From positions 2,844,001 through 2,908,000 of the forward strand of contig NZ_CP027668.1 in the NCBI RefSeq assembly GCF_003008515.1: a stretch of 64,000 bases of DNA, in the 5' to 3' direction. The position numbers were made by a program, and so were the translations under genes. Below are positions 1-8,701 of this stretch, piece after piece. The notes beneath the pieces are model-generated. The model searched no databases, was not told the DNA's origin, and saw only the letters and a list, made by a program, of their open reading frames with translations. The number at the start of each line of letters is the position of its first letter. Position 1 is the stretch's first letter. This DNA comes from Phreatobacter cathodiphilus. GTDB taxonomy: Bacteria > Pseudomonadota > Alphaproteobacteria > Rhizobiales > Phreatobacteraceae.

Positions 1-11
1 GTTCAGAAGGC

Positions 12-1349
12 TCACGACCGCTGGTCGCAGGTCTCGGTGCGGCGCGGCCAGCCGGCGTTGGCTTCCGCATACTTCTTCGCCGCATCCTCGATCAGCGGGC
101 GGACGACGTCGCGGATCGGCTCGATCCAGTCGCTGTCGCGCACGTAGCGGGTGCCGTCCCAGCGGGCGACGAAGACCCGGTTGTGGCCGTTGTGGTCGGC
201 GCAGGTGAGCCGCACGGGAGCCGCGAAGCCCTCCATGCCGATCTCCTTCAGCCGCGCCTCGGTGATGTTCATCGTCTCGAAGCCGCGGCGAACGTCCTCG
301 CCGGTGACCACCTTCTTGCCGGTGAGCTGCTGGGCGTGACGGATCGCCTCGACCATCAGCATCGAGTTGTAGACGCCGCGGTTGTAGAGGTTCTCGCCGA
401 CGCGCGAGCGCGCATCCACCCGCGACAGGTTCTTGTCGACCACGTGCTTCAGGATGTCCTGGATCACGGGGAACTCGGTGCCCGCCTGATGGAAGTTCAG
501 GCTGCGGTAGCCCGCCGCCTGGGCGCCGCCGGCACGGGCGTCGTCGTCACCGCCGGCCCACCAGACGCCGACGAGGCGGTCGATGGGGAAGTTGTTGCGG
601 ATCGCCTCACGCACCGCGGTGGGGTTCATCGCGCCCCAGCCCTGGTTGTAGAGGTAGTTCGGCCGGTCGCGGCGGATGTTGAGCCAGATGGCGCTCTGGT
701 TCTGCATGTCGGCGGCGGCCACCGGATAGAGCTTCAGAGTGAAGCCGTATTTCTCGGCCATGGCCTGCAGCACCGGGATCGGCTCCTTGCCGTAGGGCGC
801 GTCGAGGTGGATCAGGCCGAGGGTCTTGCCGCGCAGCTTGTCGAAGCCGCCCTCGCGCTGGGCCATGTAGGAGACCATGACCGAGGCGCCGTCCCAGTAG
901 GTGGCCGGCGGGTTGAAGATCCACGGGAAGGTGTTGCCGTCGGCCGAGGCCGAGAGGCCATAGGCCATGGACAGCATCGGGATCTTGTCGACGGCGGCGC
1001 GCGGGATGAGCTGCAGCGTGATGCCGGTGGAATAGGGGTTCACGACCACCGGATTGCGCGAGCGCAGCGAGTCGTAGCACTCCACGCCCTTCTTGGTATC
1101 GTAGCCCGTCTCGCATTCCTCGATGACGATCTTGACGCCGTTGATGCCGCCGTCACGCTGGTTGATCATCTCCAGGTAGTCGCGCATGCCATTGGCGATC
1201 GGGATGCCCGACGAGGCGAAGGGGCCCGTGCGGTAGCTGAGCAGCGGGATGAAGATGCTGTCCTGGGCCTGGGCCTTGGCCGGCATGGGCGCCGCCGAGG
1301 CGAGCCCTGCGGCGAAGGCGGCGGCCATCGTCCACTTGAAGCCTTTCAT
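12..1349 (-). CDS. ABC transporter periplasmic substrate-binding protein (branched-chain amino acid/HAAT type)
   Basis: This 445-aa protein has a clear signal peptide: a basic start (MKGFKW) and a hydrophobic Ala-rich core ending near AKAQAQ, around residue 28. The mature part reads as a type I periplasmic binding protein of the LivJ/LivK (Peripla_BP_6) family, with the usual opening in which the ligand region follows 'IPLLSYRTGPFASSGIP'. It is the last visible gene of a minus-strand operon with an acyl-CoA synthetase, livG, livH and livM, so it should deliver ligand to that importer. About 100 nt separate it from livM, and that gap holds a GC-rich stem-loop that could favour its transcript. 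The livF ATPase is not in the window and may lie just beyond the left edge. Ligand unknown; the linked CoA ligase suggests a carboxylate rather than a free amino acid (inference). Confidence 0.93.
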   Translation of the reverse strand: MKGFKWTMAAAFAAGLASAAPMPAKAQAQDSIFIPLLSYRTGPFASSGIPIANGMRDYLEMINQRDGGINGVKIVIEECETGYDTKKGVECYDSLRSRNPVVVNPYSTGITLQLIPRAAVDKIPMLSMAYGLSASADGNTFPWIFNPPATYWDGASVMVSYMAQREGGFDKLRGKTLGLIHLDAPYGKEPIPVLQAMAEKYGFTLKLYPVAAADMQNQSAIWLNIRRDRPNYLYNQGWGAMNPTAVREAIRNNFPIDRLVGVWWAGGDDDARAGGAQAAGYRSLNFHQAGTEFPVIQDILKHVVDKNLSRVDARSRVGENLYNRGVYNSMLMVEAIRHAQQLTGKKVVTGEDVRRGFETMNITEARLKEIGMEGFAAPVRLTCADHNGHNRVFVARWDGTRYVRDSDWIEPIRDVVRPLIEDAAKKYAEANAGWPRRTETCDQRS

Positions 1350-1404
1350 GGAAGTTCCTCCTTGGAAGTCCGGACGCCGTGGTCCGGGATCTCTTCTTGT
1401 CGTG

Positions 1405-1421
1405 CCCGCCTTGCCGGCGGG
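1405..1421 (-). other. Intercistronic stem-loop between livM and the binding-protein gene
   Basis: CCCGCC and GGCGGG pair across a 5-nt loop. No T-tract follows, so this looks like an mRNA-stabilising or partial-termination hairpin rather than a full terminator. Such hairpins often raise expression of the binding protein relative to the permeases; here that is inference. Confidence 0.45.
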
Positions 1422-1449
1422 TCTCGTGGGGATTGGTGCGGCCGGCCGG

Positions 1450-2529
1450 TCAGTAGGGGAACGGCCAGACGCGCAGTTTCTGCTTGGCGATCTGCCACAG
1501 TCGCGCGAGCCCGTGCGGCTCGACGATGAGGAAGAAGATGATGAGGGCGCCGACCATGATGTGGGTCAGGTGCTCGGCGAGCGCCCCGGTCAGTGGAATG
1601 CCGACGGCCGGCACGCCGAACTTCAGGATGGTCGGCAGGGTGGAGATGAAGAAGGCGCCGAGGAACGAGCCGATCAGGCTGCCGAGGCCGCCGATGATGA
1701 CCATGAACAGCACGATGAAGCTCTGGTTGACGTTGAAGGCGTCGTTGGCCTCGCCGCCGCCGTACCAGAGGAACATCATGCAGGCGCCGGCGACGCCGCA
1801 GTAGAAGGACGAGACGGCGAAGGCGAGGAGCTTCGTCGGCAGCAGTTTGATGCCCATCAGCTCGGCGGCGATGTCCATGTCGCGCACCGCCATCCAGGAG
1901 CGGCCGATGCGGCCGTGCACGAGGTTGGAGGCGATCCAGGTCAGGAACACGACGATGGAAAGGAGCACGAGGTAGCGCACCTCCGGCGAGGACCTGGCGC
2001 CGGTGATGGCGAGGCCGAACAGGGTGCGCTCCGGCACCTCGATCGCGCCCGAGGCGTTGTAGTTGTAGAGCCAGGGAATGCGGACGAAGCACCACTGCAG
2101 GAAGAACTGCGCGGCGAGCGTGGCGACGGCGAGGTAGAAGCCCTTGATCCTCAGGCTCGGCAGGCCGAAGACGACGCCGATGGCCGCCGAGAAGAAGCCC
2201 GAGACGATGATCCAGACGATGATGTTCACGCCGGGAAACAGCGTCGTCAGCTTGTAGCAGGCATAGGCGCCGACCCCCATGAAGGCGCCGGTGCCGAGCG
2301 AGATCAGCCCGGTATAGCCGGTGAGGATGTTGAGCCCGATCGCCGCCAGGGCGAAGACGAGGAAGGGCACCATCACCGACAGGATGATGAACTCGGAGGC
2401 GAAGAGCGGCACCGCCACGAAGGCGATGGCGAGGATGGCGATGATGCCGATGCGGTCCTGCAGCAGCGGGAAGACTGACATGTCGGCCTTGTAGGAGGTC
2501 TTGTACTGGCCGGCTTCACGGTAGAACAC
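1450..2529 (-). CDS. livM: Branched-chain amino acid-type ABC transporter permease LivM
   Basis: A 359-aa polytopic inner-membrane protein of the LivM family. After a hydrophilic leader (MFYREAGQYKTSY) it has about eight to ten hydrophobic segments. The GLNILTGYTGLISLGTGAFMGVGAYA region (residues about 65-90) is the LivM hallmark, and the EAA-like loop follows 'VRDMDIAAELMGIKLLPTKLLAF'. It forms the translocation pore with LivH, whose gene ends 12 nt upstream. The extended N-terminus is usual for this sub-group linked to acyl-CoA synthetases, which supports the chosen start. Substrate not deducible from the sequence. Confidence 0.94.
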   Translation of the reverse strand: MFYREAGQYKTSYKADMSVFPLLQDRIGIIAILAIAFVAVPLFASEFIILSVMVPFLVFALAAIGLNILTGYTGLISLGTGAFMGVGAYACYKLTTLFPGVNIIVWIIVSGFFSAAIGVVFGLPSLRIKGFYLAVATLAAQFFLQWCFVRIPWLYNYNASGAIEVPERTLFGLAITGARSSPEVRYLVLLSIVVFLTWIASNLVHGRIGRSWMAVRDMDIAAELMGIKLLPTKLLAFAVSSFYCGVAGACMMFLWYGGGEANDAFNVNQSFIVLFMVIIGGLGSLIGSFLGAFFISTLPTILKFGVPAVGIPLTGALAEHLTHIMVGALIIFFLIVEPHGLARLWQIAKQKLRVWPFPY

Positions 2530-2541
2530 GGGTGACGCTCC

Positions 2542-3648
2542 TCAGATCCGCTCGATGATCTTGTCGCCGAACAGGCCCTGCGGCCGGAACATCAGGAAGG
2601 CGAGCGCGATGACATAGGCGAGCCAGCTCTCGATGCCGTTGCCGAACAGGGGGCCCCAGTAGAACTCGCCGATCTTCTCGCCGATGCCGATGATGAGCCC
2701 GCCGACGATGGCGCCGGGCACCGAGGTGAAGCCGCCGAGGATGAGCACCGGCAGCGCCTTCAGGGCGATGGTCTGCAGGCCGAAGGACACGTCCGAGCGC
2801 GCGCCCCACATGATGCCGGTGATGAGCGCCACGATGCCGGCCGTGAACCAGACGATGATCCAGATCTGGTTCAGCGAGATGCCGACCGAGAGCGCCGCCT
2901 TGTGGCTGTCCGCCACCGCGCGCAGCGCCCGGCCGATACGGGTGTACTGGAAGAAGAAGGCGAGCACCGCGATCATCACGATGGCGATGACGGCGGCGGC
3001 GATGTCGAGCATCTGCAGGCTGACGCGCCCGCCGAGGATGGCGAGATCGATGGAACCCGAGGGCAGGCCGAGCTGGGCGGCGATCATCACCTTGGGCGAG
3101 CCGCCGAAGATCGTCTCGCCGAGGCCGATGAGCAGATAGGTGAGCCCGAAGGTCGCCATGAACAGGATGATGTCGGGCTGGTTGACCAGCGGCCTGAGCA
3201 CCACGCGTTCCACCGCGACCGCGAGCGCGAACATCACCGCCAGCGCGACGACGAGCGCGGCATAGGCGGCGAGCATGCCGGAGAAGCCGAAGGCTGCGAA
3301 CTTCTCGTAGACGCCGACGAGGGTGAGGCCGGCGAAGACCACCATGATGCCCTGGGCGAAGTTGAACACGCCGGAGGCCTTGAAGATCAGCACGAAGCCG
3401 AGGGCGATGAGCGCATAGAGCACCCCGCCGACGAAGCCCTCCCAGACCGTCTGCACGAAGAGGTCGGGGATCGTCACCATCTCGACGAAGGGGCCGATGA
3501 AGATCCGATAGGCCAGGGAGCCCTCGGGGATCAGGCCGGTGACGCCGCCGAGGACGATCAGAACGAGAGCCGCCGCGGCGGCGCCCCAGCCGATCAGGTC
3601 CTTGCGGAGCGGCTTGTCCGCGGCAGCGGGCAGGGTTGCGTCGGTCAT
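2542..3648 (-). CDS. livH: Branched-chain amino acid-type ABC transporter permease LivH
   Basis: A 368-aa membrane protein of the LivH family. It begins with about 30 cytoplasmic residues and one transmembrane segment, then the conserved core 'GVLYALIALGFVLIFKASG', the family's first-helix signature. The EAA-like loop lies near 'GRALRAVADSHKAALSVGI'. It pairs with LivM in the importer. It starts 10 nt after the livG stop codon and ends 12 nt before livM, so the genes are co-transcribed. It is longer than typical LivH (about 300 aa) because of the N-terminal extension. Confidence 0.93.
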   Translation of the reverse strand: MTDATLPAAADKPLRKDLIGWGAAAAALVLIVLGGVTGLIPEGSLAYRIFIGPFVEMVTIPDLFVQTVWEGFVGGVLYALIALGFVLIFKASGVFNFAQGIMVVFAGLTLVGVYEKFAAFGFSGMLAAYAALVVALAVMFALAVAVERVVLRPLVNQPDIILFMATFGLTYLLIGLGETIFGGSPKVMIAAQLGLPSGSIDLAILGGRVSLQMLDIAAAVIAIVMIAVLAFFFQYTRIGRALRAVADSHKAALSVGISLNQIWIIVWFTAGIVALITGIMWGARSDVSFGLQTIALKALPVLILGGFTSVPGAIVGGLIIGIGEKIGEFYWGPLFGNGIESWLAYVIALAFLMFRPQGLFGDKIIERI

Positions 3649-3658
3649 CGCCCGCTCC

Positions 3659-4459
3659 TCAATGCGCCACGCCGAGATAGGCGTCGATGACGGCCTGGTT
3701 GCGCTTCACCTCGTCCGGCGTGCCGTCGGCGATCTTGCGGCCGTATTCGAGCACGACGACCCGGTCGGAGAGGTCCATGACCACGCCCATGTCGTGCTCG
3801 ATCAGCGCGATCGTCGTGCCGTACTGGTTCGACACGTCGAGGATGAAGCGGCACATGTCCTCCTTCTCCTCGAGGTTCATGCCGGCCATGGGCTCGTCGA
3901 GCAGCAGCACCTCCGGCTCCATGGCGAGCGCGCGGCCGAGCTCGACGCGCTTCTGCAGGCCGTAGGGCAGCTTGCCGACCGGCACCTTGCGGATGTGCTG
4001 GATCTCGAGGAAGTCGATGATCTCCTCGACGAAGCGGCGATGGGCGATCTCCTCGTCCATCGCCGGCCCGTGGCGCAGCACCTGCCAGAAGAAGCTGCGA
4101 TTCATCTTCAGCGTGCGGCCGGCCATGATGTTGTCGAGCGTCGACATGCCCTTGAAGAGGGCGACGTTCTGGAAGGTGCGGGCGATGCCGCCGGCCGCCG
4201 CCTCGTGCGGGCGCATCTTCGGCCGCGTCTTGCCCTTGAAGGTGATGCGGCCCGAGGTCGGGTGGTAGAACCCGTTGATGCAGTTGAGCATCGAGGTCTT
4301 GCCGGCGCCGTTCGGGCCGATGATGGCGCGCACCTCGCCCTTCTTGATGTCGAAGGAGACGTCGGTCAGCGCCTTCACGCCGCCGAAGCCGAGCGAGACG
4401 TTGTCGACCGCGAGGATGACCTCGCCGGCGGCGATGTCGGTGGCGGACGGCGCCCTCAT
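3659..4459 (-). CDS. livG: Branched-chain amino acid-type ABC transporter ATP-binding protein LivG
   Basis: A 266-aa ATPase with all ABC motifs in order: Walker A GPNGAGKT near residue 42, a signature-like 'LPYGLQKRVELGRAL' near 165, and Walker B 'LLLDEPMAGM' with the H-loop 'IEHDMGVV'. The LivG-type inserted segment between Walker A and signature is present. The ATG was chosen because it overlaps the stop of the upstream acyl-CoA synthetase as ATGA, implying translational coupling. The reading frame stays open far upstream, but that part is the antisense frame of the synthetase. It powers LivHM, normally together with LivF, which is absent from this window. Confidence 0.94.
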   Translation of the reverse strand: MRAPSATDIAAGEVILAVDNVSLGFGGVKALTDVSFDIKKGEVRAIIGPNGAGKTSMLNCINGFYHPTSGRITFKGKTRPKMRPHEAAAGGIARTFQNVALFKGMSTLDNIMAGRTLKMNRSFFWQVLRHGPAMDEEIAHRRFVEEIIDFLEIQHIRKVPVGKLPYGLQKRVELGRALAMEPEVLLLDEPMAGMNLEEKEDMCRFILDVSNQYGTTIALIEHDMGVVMDLSDRVVVLEYGRKIADGTPDEVKRNQAVIDAYLGVAH

Positions 4460-6450
4460 TCCGCAGCCTCCCTGAAGGCTTGGCCGGCGACCGGATGGAC
4501 GGTCATGTCGATGATCTCCACGTCCCCCTCGATGACGCCCTTGCGGCCGTCCTCGAAGGTCACCTCGGTGCGGATGCGCCCGCGCTTCGAGCCGTCGTAG
4601 AGGGCCTCGACCAGCGGCAGGTAGCGCTCGGCGATGAAGCCGCGGCGCACCTTCTGGGTCCGCGTGAGCTCGCCGTCGTCGGCGTCGAGTTCCTTGTGCA
4701 GCACGAGGAAGCGGCGGATCTGCGCGCCGCCCATCAGCGGCTCCTCGGCCAGCGACCGGTTCACCTCGTCGACATGCTCTTTCAGCGTCTTCAGCACCTC
4801 GCGGTGGCCCGCCAGCTCCTGATAGGAGCCGTAGGAGACGTTGTTGCGCTCGGCCCAGGAACCGACCGCGGTGAGGTCGATGTTGAGGAAACAGGTGACG
4901 AAGTCGCGGTCCTGGCCGAAGGCCACCGCCTCCTTGATGTTCGGATAGAACTTCAGCTTGTTCTCGATGTATTTCGGCGCGAAGAGCGCGCCCGAGCGCA
5001 GCTTGCCGACGTCCTTGGCGCGGTCGATGATCTTCAGGTGCCCCGTCTTCGGGTCGAAGAAGCCGGCATCGCCGGAGCGCACCCAGCCGTCCGCCGTCTT
5101 GGTCTCGGCGGTCTTCTCCGGGTCCTTGAAGTATCCGAGGAAGACACCGGGAGAGCGGTAGAGCACCTCGCCGCTGTCGTCGATCTTCACCTCGACGTCG
5201 ATGTTCGGCTTGCCCACCGTGTCGGCATAGATCTCGCCGTCCGGCTGGGCGGTGATGTAGACGCTGGCTTCCGTCTGGCCGTAGAGCTGCTTCAGGTTGA
5301 TCCCGAGGGAGCGGAAGAACTTGAAGATCTCCGGCCCGATGGCCTCCCCCGCCGTGTAGCCGACGCGGATGTTGGTGAGGCCGAAGCGGTTCTTCAGCGG
5401 TCCGTAGACCAGCACCTCGCCCACCGCATAGCGCAGCCGCGCCCAGAGCGGCACCGGCTCCTTGTTGAGGATCTTCTCGCCCCACTGCTTGGCGACGCCG
5501 AGGAAGTAGTCGAACATCCTCTTCTTGAAGGGCCCGGCATCCTCCATGCGCACCATGGTCTGGGTGAGCAGGTTCTCATAGACGCGCGGCGGCGCGAACG
5601 CATAGGACGTGCCGATCTCGCGGCGGTCCTCCACCACGGTCTCGGCGCTCTCCGGGCAGTTGACGCAGAAGCCGAGCACATAGGACTGCGCGTAGGAGAA
5701 GATGTTGTCGCCGACCCAGGCCAGCGGCAGATAGGCGATGGTCTCCTCGGTCTCGGTCAGCCCGTCGAACAGCCCGCCGTTCTTCGCCGAGACGATGACG
5801 TTGTCGTTCGACAACATGACGCCCTTCGGCCGCCCGGTCGTGCCCGAGGTGTAGAGCATGATGGCGAGGTCGCCGCCCTTGCCCAGCGCGATCGCCTCCT
5901 CCAGCGCCTTCACCTTCGCGGGTTCGGCGCCGGCCTTGCGGCCGATCTCCTGAACCTCCTCGAAGGAATGCATGCGGGAGTGGTCGTAATCCCTCAGGCC
6001 CCGCGGCTCGTCATAGATCACATGGGCGAGGTGCGGCAGACGCTCGGAGACGGACAGCAGCTTGTCGACCTGCTCCTGGTCCTCGACCACCGCCATCGAG
6101 GCCTCGGCATGTTCGAGCACATAGGCCATCTCGTCGGCGACGGAGTCCGAATAGACCGGCACCGGCACGCCGCCCCAGGACTGGATCGCGGCCATCGACC
6201 AGTAGAGCTTCGGCCGGTTGCGTCCGACGATGGCGACCTTGTCGCCGCGCTTCAGGCCGAGCTCGCCGAGCCCCAGCGCGAAGTCGCGCACCTCCCGCGC
6301 CACCTCGGCCCAGGTCCAGGTGCGCCAGATGCCGAGATCCTTGTGGCGCATGGCCGGACGGTCGGCGAACCGCACGGCGTTGAGCGCCAGGTACTTCGGA
6401 AATGTATCGTGGACGCCGGTGACGGCGTTCGCGTCGGCGTGGTTGGCCAC
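4456..6450 (-). CDS. AMP-dependent acyl-CoA synthetase/ligase (long-chain fatty acid-CoA ligase type)
   Basis: This 664-aa adenylate-forming enzyme should activate a carboxylic acid with ATP and join it to CoA. The P-loop-like AMP-binding motif is 'MLYTSGTTGRPKGVMLS' near residue 218. The adenylation core signature 'LYGQTEASVYIT' lies around 390 and 'GWVRSGDAGFFD' around 455. The length and the insertions match the long-chain (FadD15-like) sub-group rather than acetyl-CoA synthetases. It is the first gene of the operon and overlaps livG by 4 nt. Coupling of a ligase to a HAAT importer suggests the imported compound is a carboxylic acid trapped as a CoA ester (inference). Confidence 0.92.
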   Translation of the reverse strand: MANHADANAVTGVHDTFPKYLALNAVRFADRPAMRHKDLGIWRTWTWAEVAREVRDFALGLGELGLKRGDKVAIVGRNRPKLYWSMAAIQSWGGVPVPVYSDSVADEMAYVLEHAEASMAVVEDQEQVDKLLSVSERLPHLAHVIYDEPRGLRDYDHSRMHSFEEVQEIGRKAGAEPAKVKALEEAIALGKGGDLAIMLYTSGTTGRPKGVMLSNDNVIVSAKNGGLFDGLTETEETIAYLPLAWVGDNIFSYAQSYVLGFCVNCPESAETVVEDRREIGTSYAFAPPRVYENLLTQTMVRMEDAGPFKKRMFDYFLGVAKQWGEKILNKEPVPLWARLRYAVGEVLVYGPLKNRFGLTNIRVGYTAGEAIGPEIFKFFRSLGINLKQLYGQTEASVYITAQPDGEIYADTVGKPNIDVEVKIDDSGEVLYRSPGVFLGYFKDPEKTAETKTADGWVRSGDAGFFDPKTGHLKIIDRAKDVGKLRSGALFAPKYIENKLKFYPNIKEAVAFGQDRDFVTCFLNIDLTAVGSWAERNNVSYGSYQELAGHREVLKTLKEHVDEVNRSLAEEPLMGGAQIRRFLVLHKELDADDGELTRTQKVRRGFIAERYLPLVEALYDGSKRGRIRTEVTFEDGRKGVIEGDVEIIDMTVHPVAGQAFREAAE

Positions 6451-6692
6451 GACCGGCGTCCTCCCTGTTCCTCGGCTGCCGCTCCCCGGGGGGCGCAGCG
6501 GCGTTCCCTCTCACGACCCGTTTTCGGGTTCTGTGTCGCCCCGGTCTCGCTCCATGGGAGCCAAACCGTGGTCGAGCGGATAGTTGAACGCACGGTCGAT
6601 GAAATCAAGAGGACCAAAGACGAAAGCCGGCTCGGCCGGACGGCGGATGGCGCGAGGGCCCGCTTTCGCGGCACCGCCTGCTGCCACCGCCA

Positions 6693-6712
6693 TGCCGATT
6701 TCCTTCAAGAAC
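6693..6712 (+). promoter_or_regulatory. 20-nt element upstream of the AraC regulator (copy 1)
   Basis: TGCCGATTTCCTTCAAGAAC lies 28 nt before the AraC-family start codon. An 18/20 identical copy lies 29 nt before azlC, downstream of the same regulator. The near-equal spacing to two start codons suggests a shared operator or promoter element. It contains the small dyad TTC-AA-GAA. The rest of the 290-nt gap upstream (6451-6740) shows no convincing gene. Confidence 0.55.
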
Positions 6713-6740
6713 GCCGCGCTCCGCGTGGTAGGGGTCGGGC

Positions 6741-7604
6741 ATGGACGATCTCGACCAGCGCGCCGCCATGAGCCTCGGCCCCCTCGCCAAGGGCGAGACG
6801 GCGCGCTTCTTCGCGGCATCGCGGCTCGAGGGCATCGACTGCCTGAGCGCCACGTTCCGCACGCACGTCTATCCCCCGCACATGCACGAGACCTACGTCG
6901 TCGGCACGATCGAGAGCGGCTGGGAGAAGGTGTCGGCGCTCGGCATGAAGGGCCGCGCCGGGCCGGGCGACCTCGTCTTCGTCATGCCGCAGGACGTCCA
7001 TGACGGGGCGCCGGCAGAGGGCGGCTATTCCTACCGCATGACCTATCCCGCCGAGGAATTCCTGCGCGACCTCGCCGAAGCGGTCAGTCGCCGCCCCGCA
7101 CCGGCAGCGCCCTTCTTCCGCAGTCCCGTCGTCCACGATCCCGAGGGCGCGCGGCTCTTCTCGGCCGCCCACGAGGCGCTGGAATCGGGCGTCGACGGTC
7201 TCGCCGGGGAGGAGCTGATGCTGCGCGCCTATGCCCGCGCCTTCGTGCTGCACGCAGGCGTTCCGCCCGCGCCGGCCGGCGAGGAGGCAGGGCCCGTCCA
7301 TCGCGTGCGCGACCTCATCGAGGCCCGCTATGCCGAGGACTTGAGCCTCGCCGAACTCGCCGCCGTCGCCGGCTTCTCGCGCGACCACCTGATCCGCGTC
7401 TTCCGCCGCAGCGTCGGGATCACGCCCCACGCCTACGTGGTCGACGTGCGCGTGCGCCGTGCCCAGGACCGGCTACGGGCGGGCCGGGCGCCGGCCGAGG
7501 TCGCGGCCGAGGTGGGCTTCGCCGACCAGGCGCATCTCACCCGCGCCTTCAAGGCCCGCATCGGGGTCGCCCCGGCCGCCTACCGCCGCGCGGTGGCCGC
7601 CTGA
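6741..7604 (+). CDS. AraC family transcriptional regulator with N-terminal cupin domain
   Basis: A 287-aa DNA-binding regulator. Residues about 25-130 form an AraC-type cupin ligand domain (for example 'HMHETYVVGTIESGWEKV'). Residues about 190-287 contain two helix-turn-helix units ending with the AraC signature region 'VAAEVGFADQAHLTRAFKARIGVAPAAYR'. It sits just upstream of azlCD on the same strand, and regulators of this class often control adjacent amino-acid exporters. Nearly identical elements precede both this gene and azlC, which fits self-regulation plus control of azlCD. The inducer is not deducible. Confidence 0.93.
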   Translation: MDDLDQRAAMSLGPLAKGETARFFAASRLEGIDCLSATFRTHVYPPHMHETYVVGTIESGWEKVSALGMKGRAGPGDLVFVMPQDVHDGAPAEGGYSYRMTYPAEEFLRDLAEAVSRRPAPAAPFFRSPVVHDPEGARLFSAAHEALESGVDGLAGEELMLRAYARAFVLHAGVPPAPAGEEAGPVHRVRDLIEARYAEDLSLAELAAVAGFSRDHLIRVFRRSVGITPHAYVVDVRVRRAQDRLRAGRAPAEVAAEVGFADQAHLTRAFKARIGVAPAAYRRAVAA

Positions 7605-7631
7605 GAGCGTTCGCACGCGGAACTTCGCGCG

Positions 7632-7651
7632 TGCCGGTTTCGTTCAAGAAC
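7632..7651 (+). promoter_or_regulatory. 20-nt element upstream of azlC (copy 2)
   Basis: TGCCGGTTTCGTTCAAGAAC matches the element before the AraC gene at 18 of 20 positions and lies 29 nt before the azlC ATG. It lies in the 76-nt gap between the regulator and the exporter genes, the expected place for an operator of that regulator. Confidence 0.55.
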
Positions 7652-7680
7652 CCGGCCCCCGCATGTGACAAGCAGGTGCG

Positions 7681-8394
7681 ATGTCCGACGTGCCTGCCTC
7701 CCCCGCCTCCGAATTCCGCGACGGTCTCGTCGAGCTTCTTCCCGCCATGGTCGCCGCGGCGCCCATCGCCCTGCTCTACGGCGCCATCGCCACGGGCAAG
7801 GGCCTGTCGCCGCTCGAGGTGACGCTGTCCTCCGCCCTGATCTTCGCCGGCGGCGCGCAGCTCGCCGCCATCGAACTGTGGACGGTCCCGGTGCCGATCG
7901 CCGCCCTCGTCCTCTCCACCTTCCTCATCAATGCCCGCTACATCCTGATGAGCGCCTCGCTGGCGCCGAAGGTCGCACACCTCCCCTTCGGCGGCAGGCT
8001 GCTGGCCTTCCATGTCCTCGCCGACGAGAATTGGGCGCTCGCCGAACGCCGCGCCGCCGGCCGTCGCATCACCGCCGCCTATTTCTTCGGGGCCGGCGCC
8101 GTCTTCTGGGTCAACTGGGTCGCCTGGTCCTGGGCCGGAACGGTGCTCGGGCCCCTCCTCGGCGACCCCCGCCGCTTCGGCGCCGACTTCGCCTTCACCG
8201 CCATCTTCATCGGCCTCGTCGCCGGCTTCGTGACCACCCGCCGCGCCGGCATCGTCGTTCTCGCCAGCGCCGCAGCGGCGACCGCGGCCCATCTTGTCCT
8301 CGGCTCGCCCTGGCACGTTCTGGCCGGCGCCTTCGCCGGCATGGCGGCGGCGGTCCTCGTCTGGCGTCCGGATGAGGAGGCGGCAACCCCATGA
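7681..8394 (+). CDS. azlC: AzlC family branched-chain amino acid exporter, large subunit
   Basis: A 237-aa membrane protein with about five or six hydrophobic helices. It carries AzlC family features: 'GAIATGKGLSPLEVTLSSALIFAGGAQ' (residues about 36-60) and 'STFLINARYILMSASLAP' (about 80-97). AzlC and the small AzlD subunit form an exporter of branched-chain or related amino acids. The stop overlaps the azlD start by 4 nt (ATGA). Probably controlled by the upstream AraC regulator. Confidence 0.92.
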   Translation: MSDVPASPASEFRDGLVELLPAMVAAAPIALLYGAIATGKGLSPLEVTLSSALIFAGGAQLAAIELWTVPVPIAALVLSTFLINARYILMSASLAPKVAHLPFGGRLLAFHVLADENWALAERRAAGRRITAAYFFGAGAVFWVNWVAWSWAGTVLGPLLGDPRRFGADFAFTAIFIGLVAGFVTTRRAGIVVLASAAAATAAHLVLGSPWHVLAGAFAGMAAAVLVWRPDEEAATP

Positions 8395-8693
8395 GCCTCG
8401 ACGCCATCACCCTCCTCGCCATCCTCGGCATGGCCGTCGCAACCTATGGCTGCCGCCTCACCGGGCTGCTGCTCGGCGGCAGGCTCGCCCTGTCCGGCCG
8501 GTCCAAGGCGGCGCTCGACGCCATCCCCCCGGCGGTGCTGACCGCCGTCATCGCCCCGACCCTGCTCGCCACCGGCTGGCCGGAGACCCTGGCGGGCGCC
8601 GTCACCATCCTCGCCGCGCTGCGCCTGCCCCTCATCGGGGTCATCGCCACCGGCGTCGCCGCCGTCGTCGTGCTGCGCATGCTGGCGGGCTGA
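8391..8693 (+). CDS. azlD: AzlD family small exporter subunit
   Basis: A 100-aa protein made of three hydrophobic helices with the AzlD opening 'LLAILGMAVATYGCRLTGLLL' and the central 'LDAIPPAVLTAVIAP'. It is the small partner of AzlC and is translationally coupled to it. Its stop lies only 8 nt from the convergent DMT transporter gene, leaving no room for a terminator between them. Confidence 0.92.
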   Translation: MSLDAITLLAILGMAVATYGCRLTGLLLGGRLALSGRSKAALDAIPPAVLTAVIAPTLLATGWPETLAGAVTILAALRLPLIGVIATGVAAVVVLRMLAG

Positions 8694-8701
8694 GGCAGCC
8701 T

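Noticed and set aside
4480-6771. Plus-strand open frame of 763 codons
   Set aside because: Antisense shadow of the acyl-CoA synthetase.
6511-6819. Minus-strand 102-codon frame between the acyl-CoA synthetase and AraC genes
   Set aside because: It overlaps the AraC start and the 20-nt element, has no convincing ribosome site and no recognisable fold; a broken gene cannot be excluded but is not supported.
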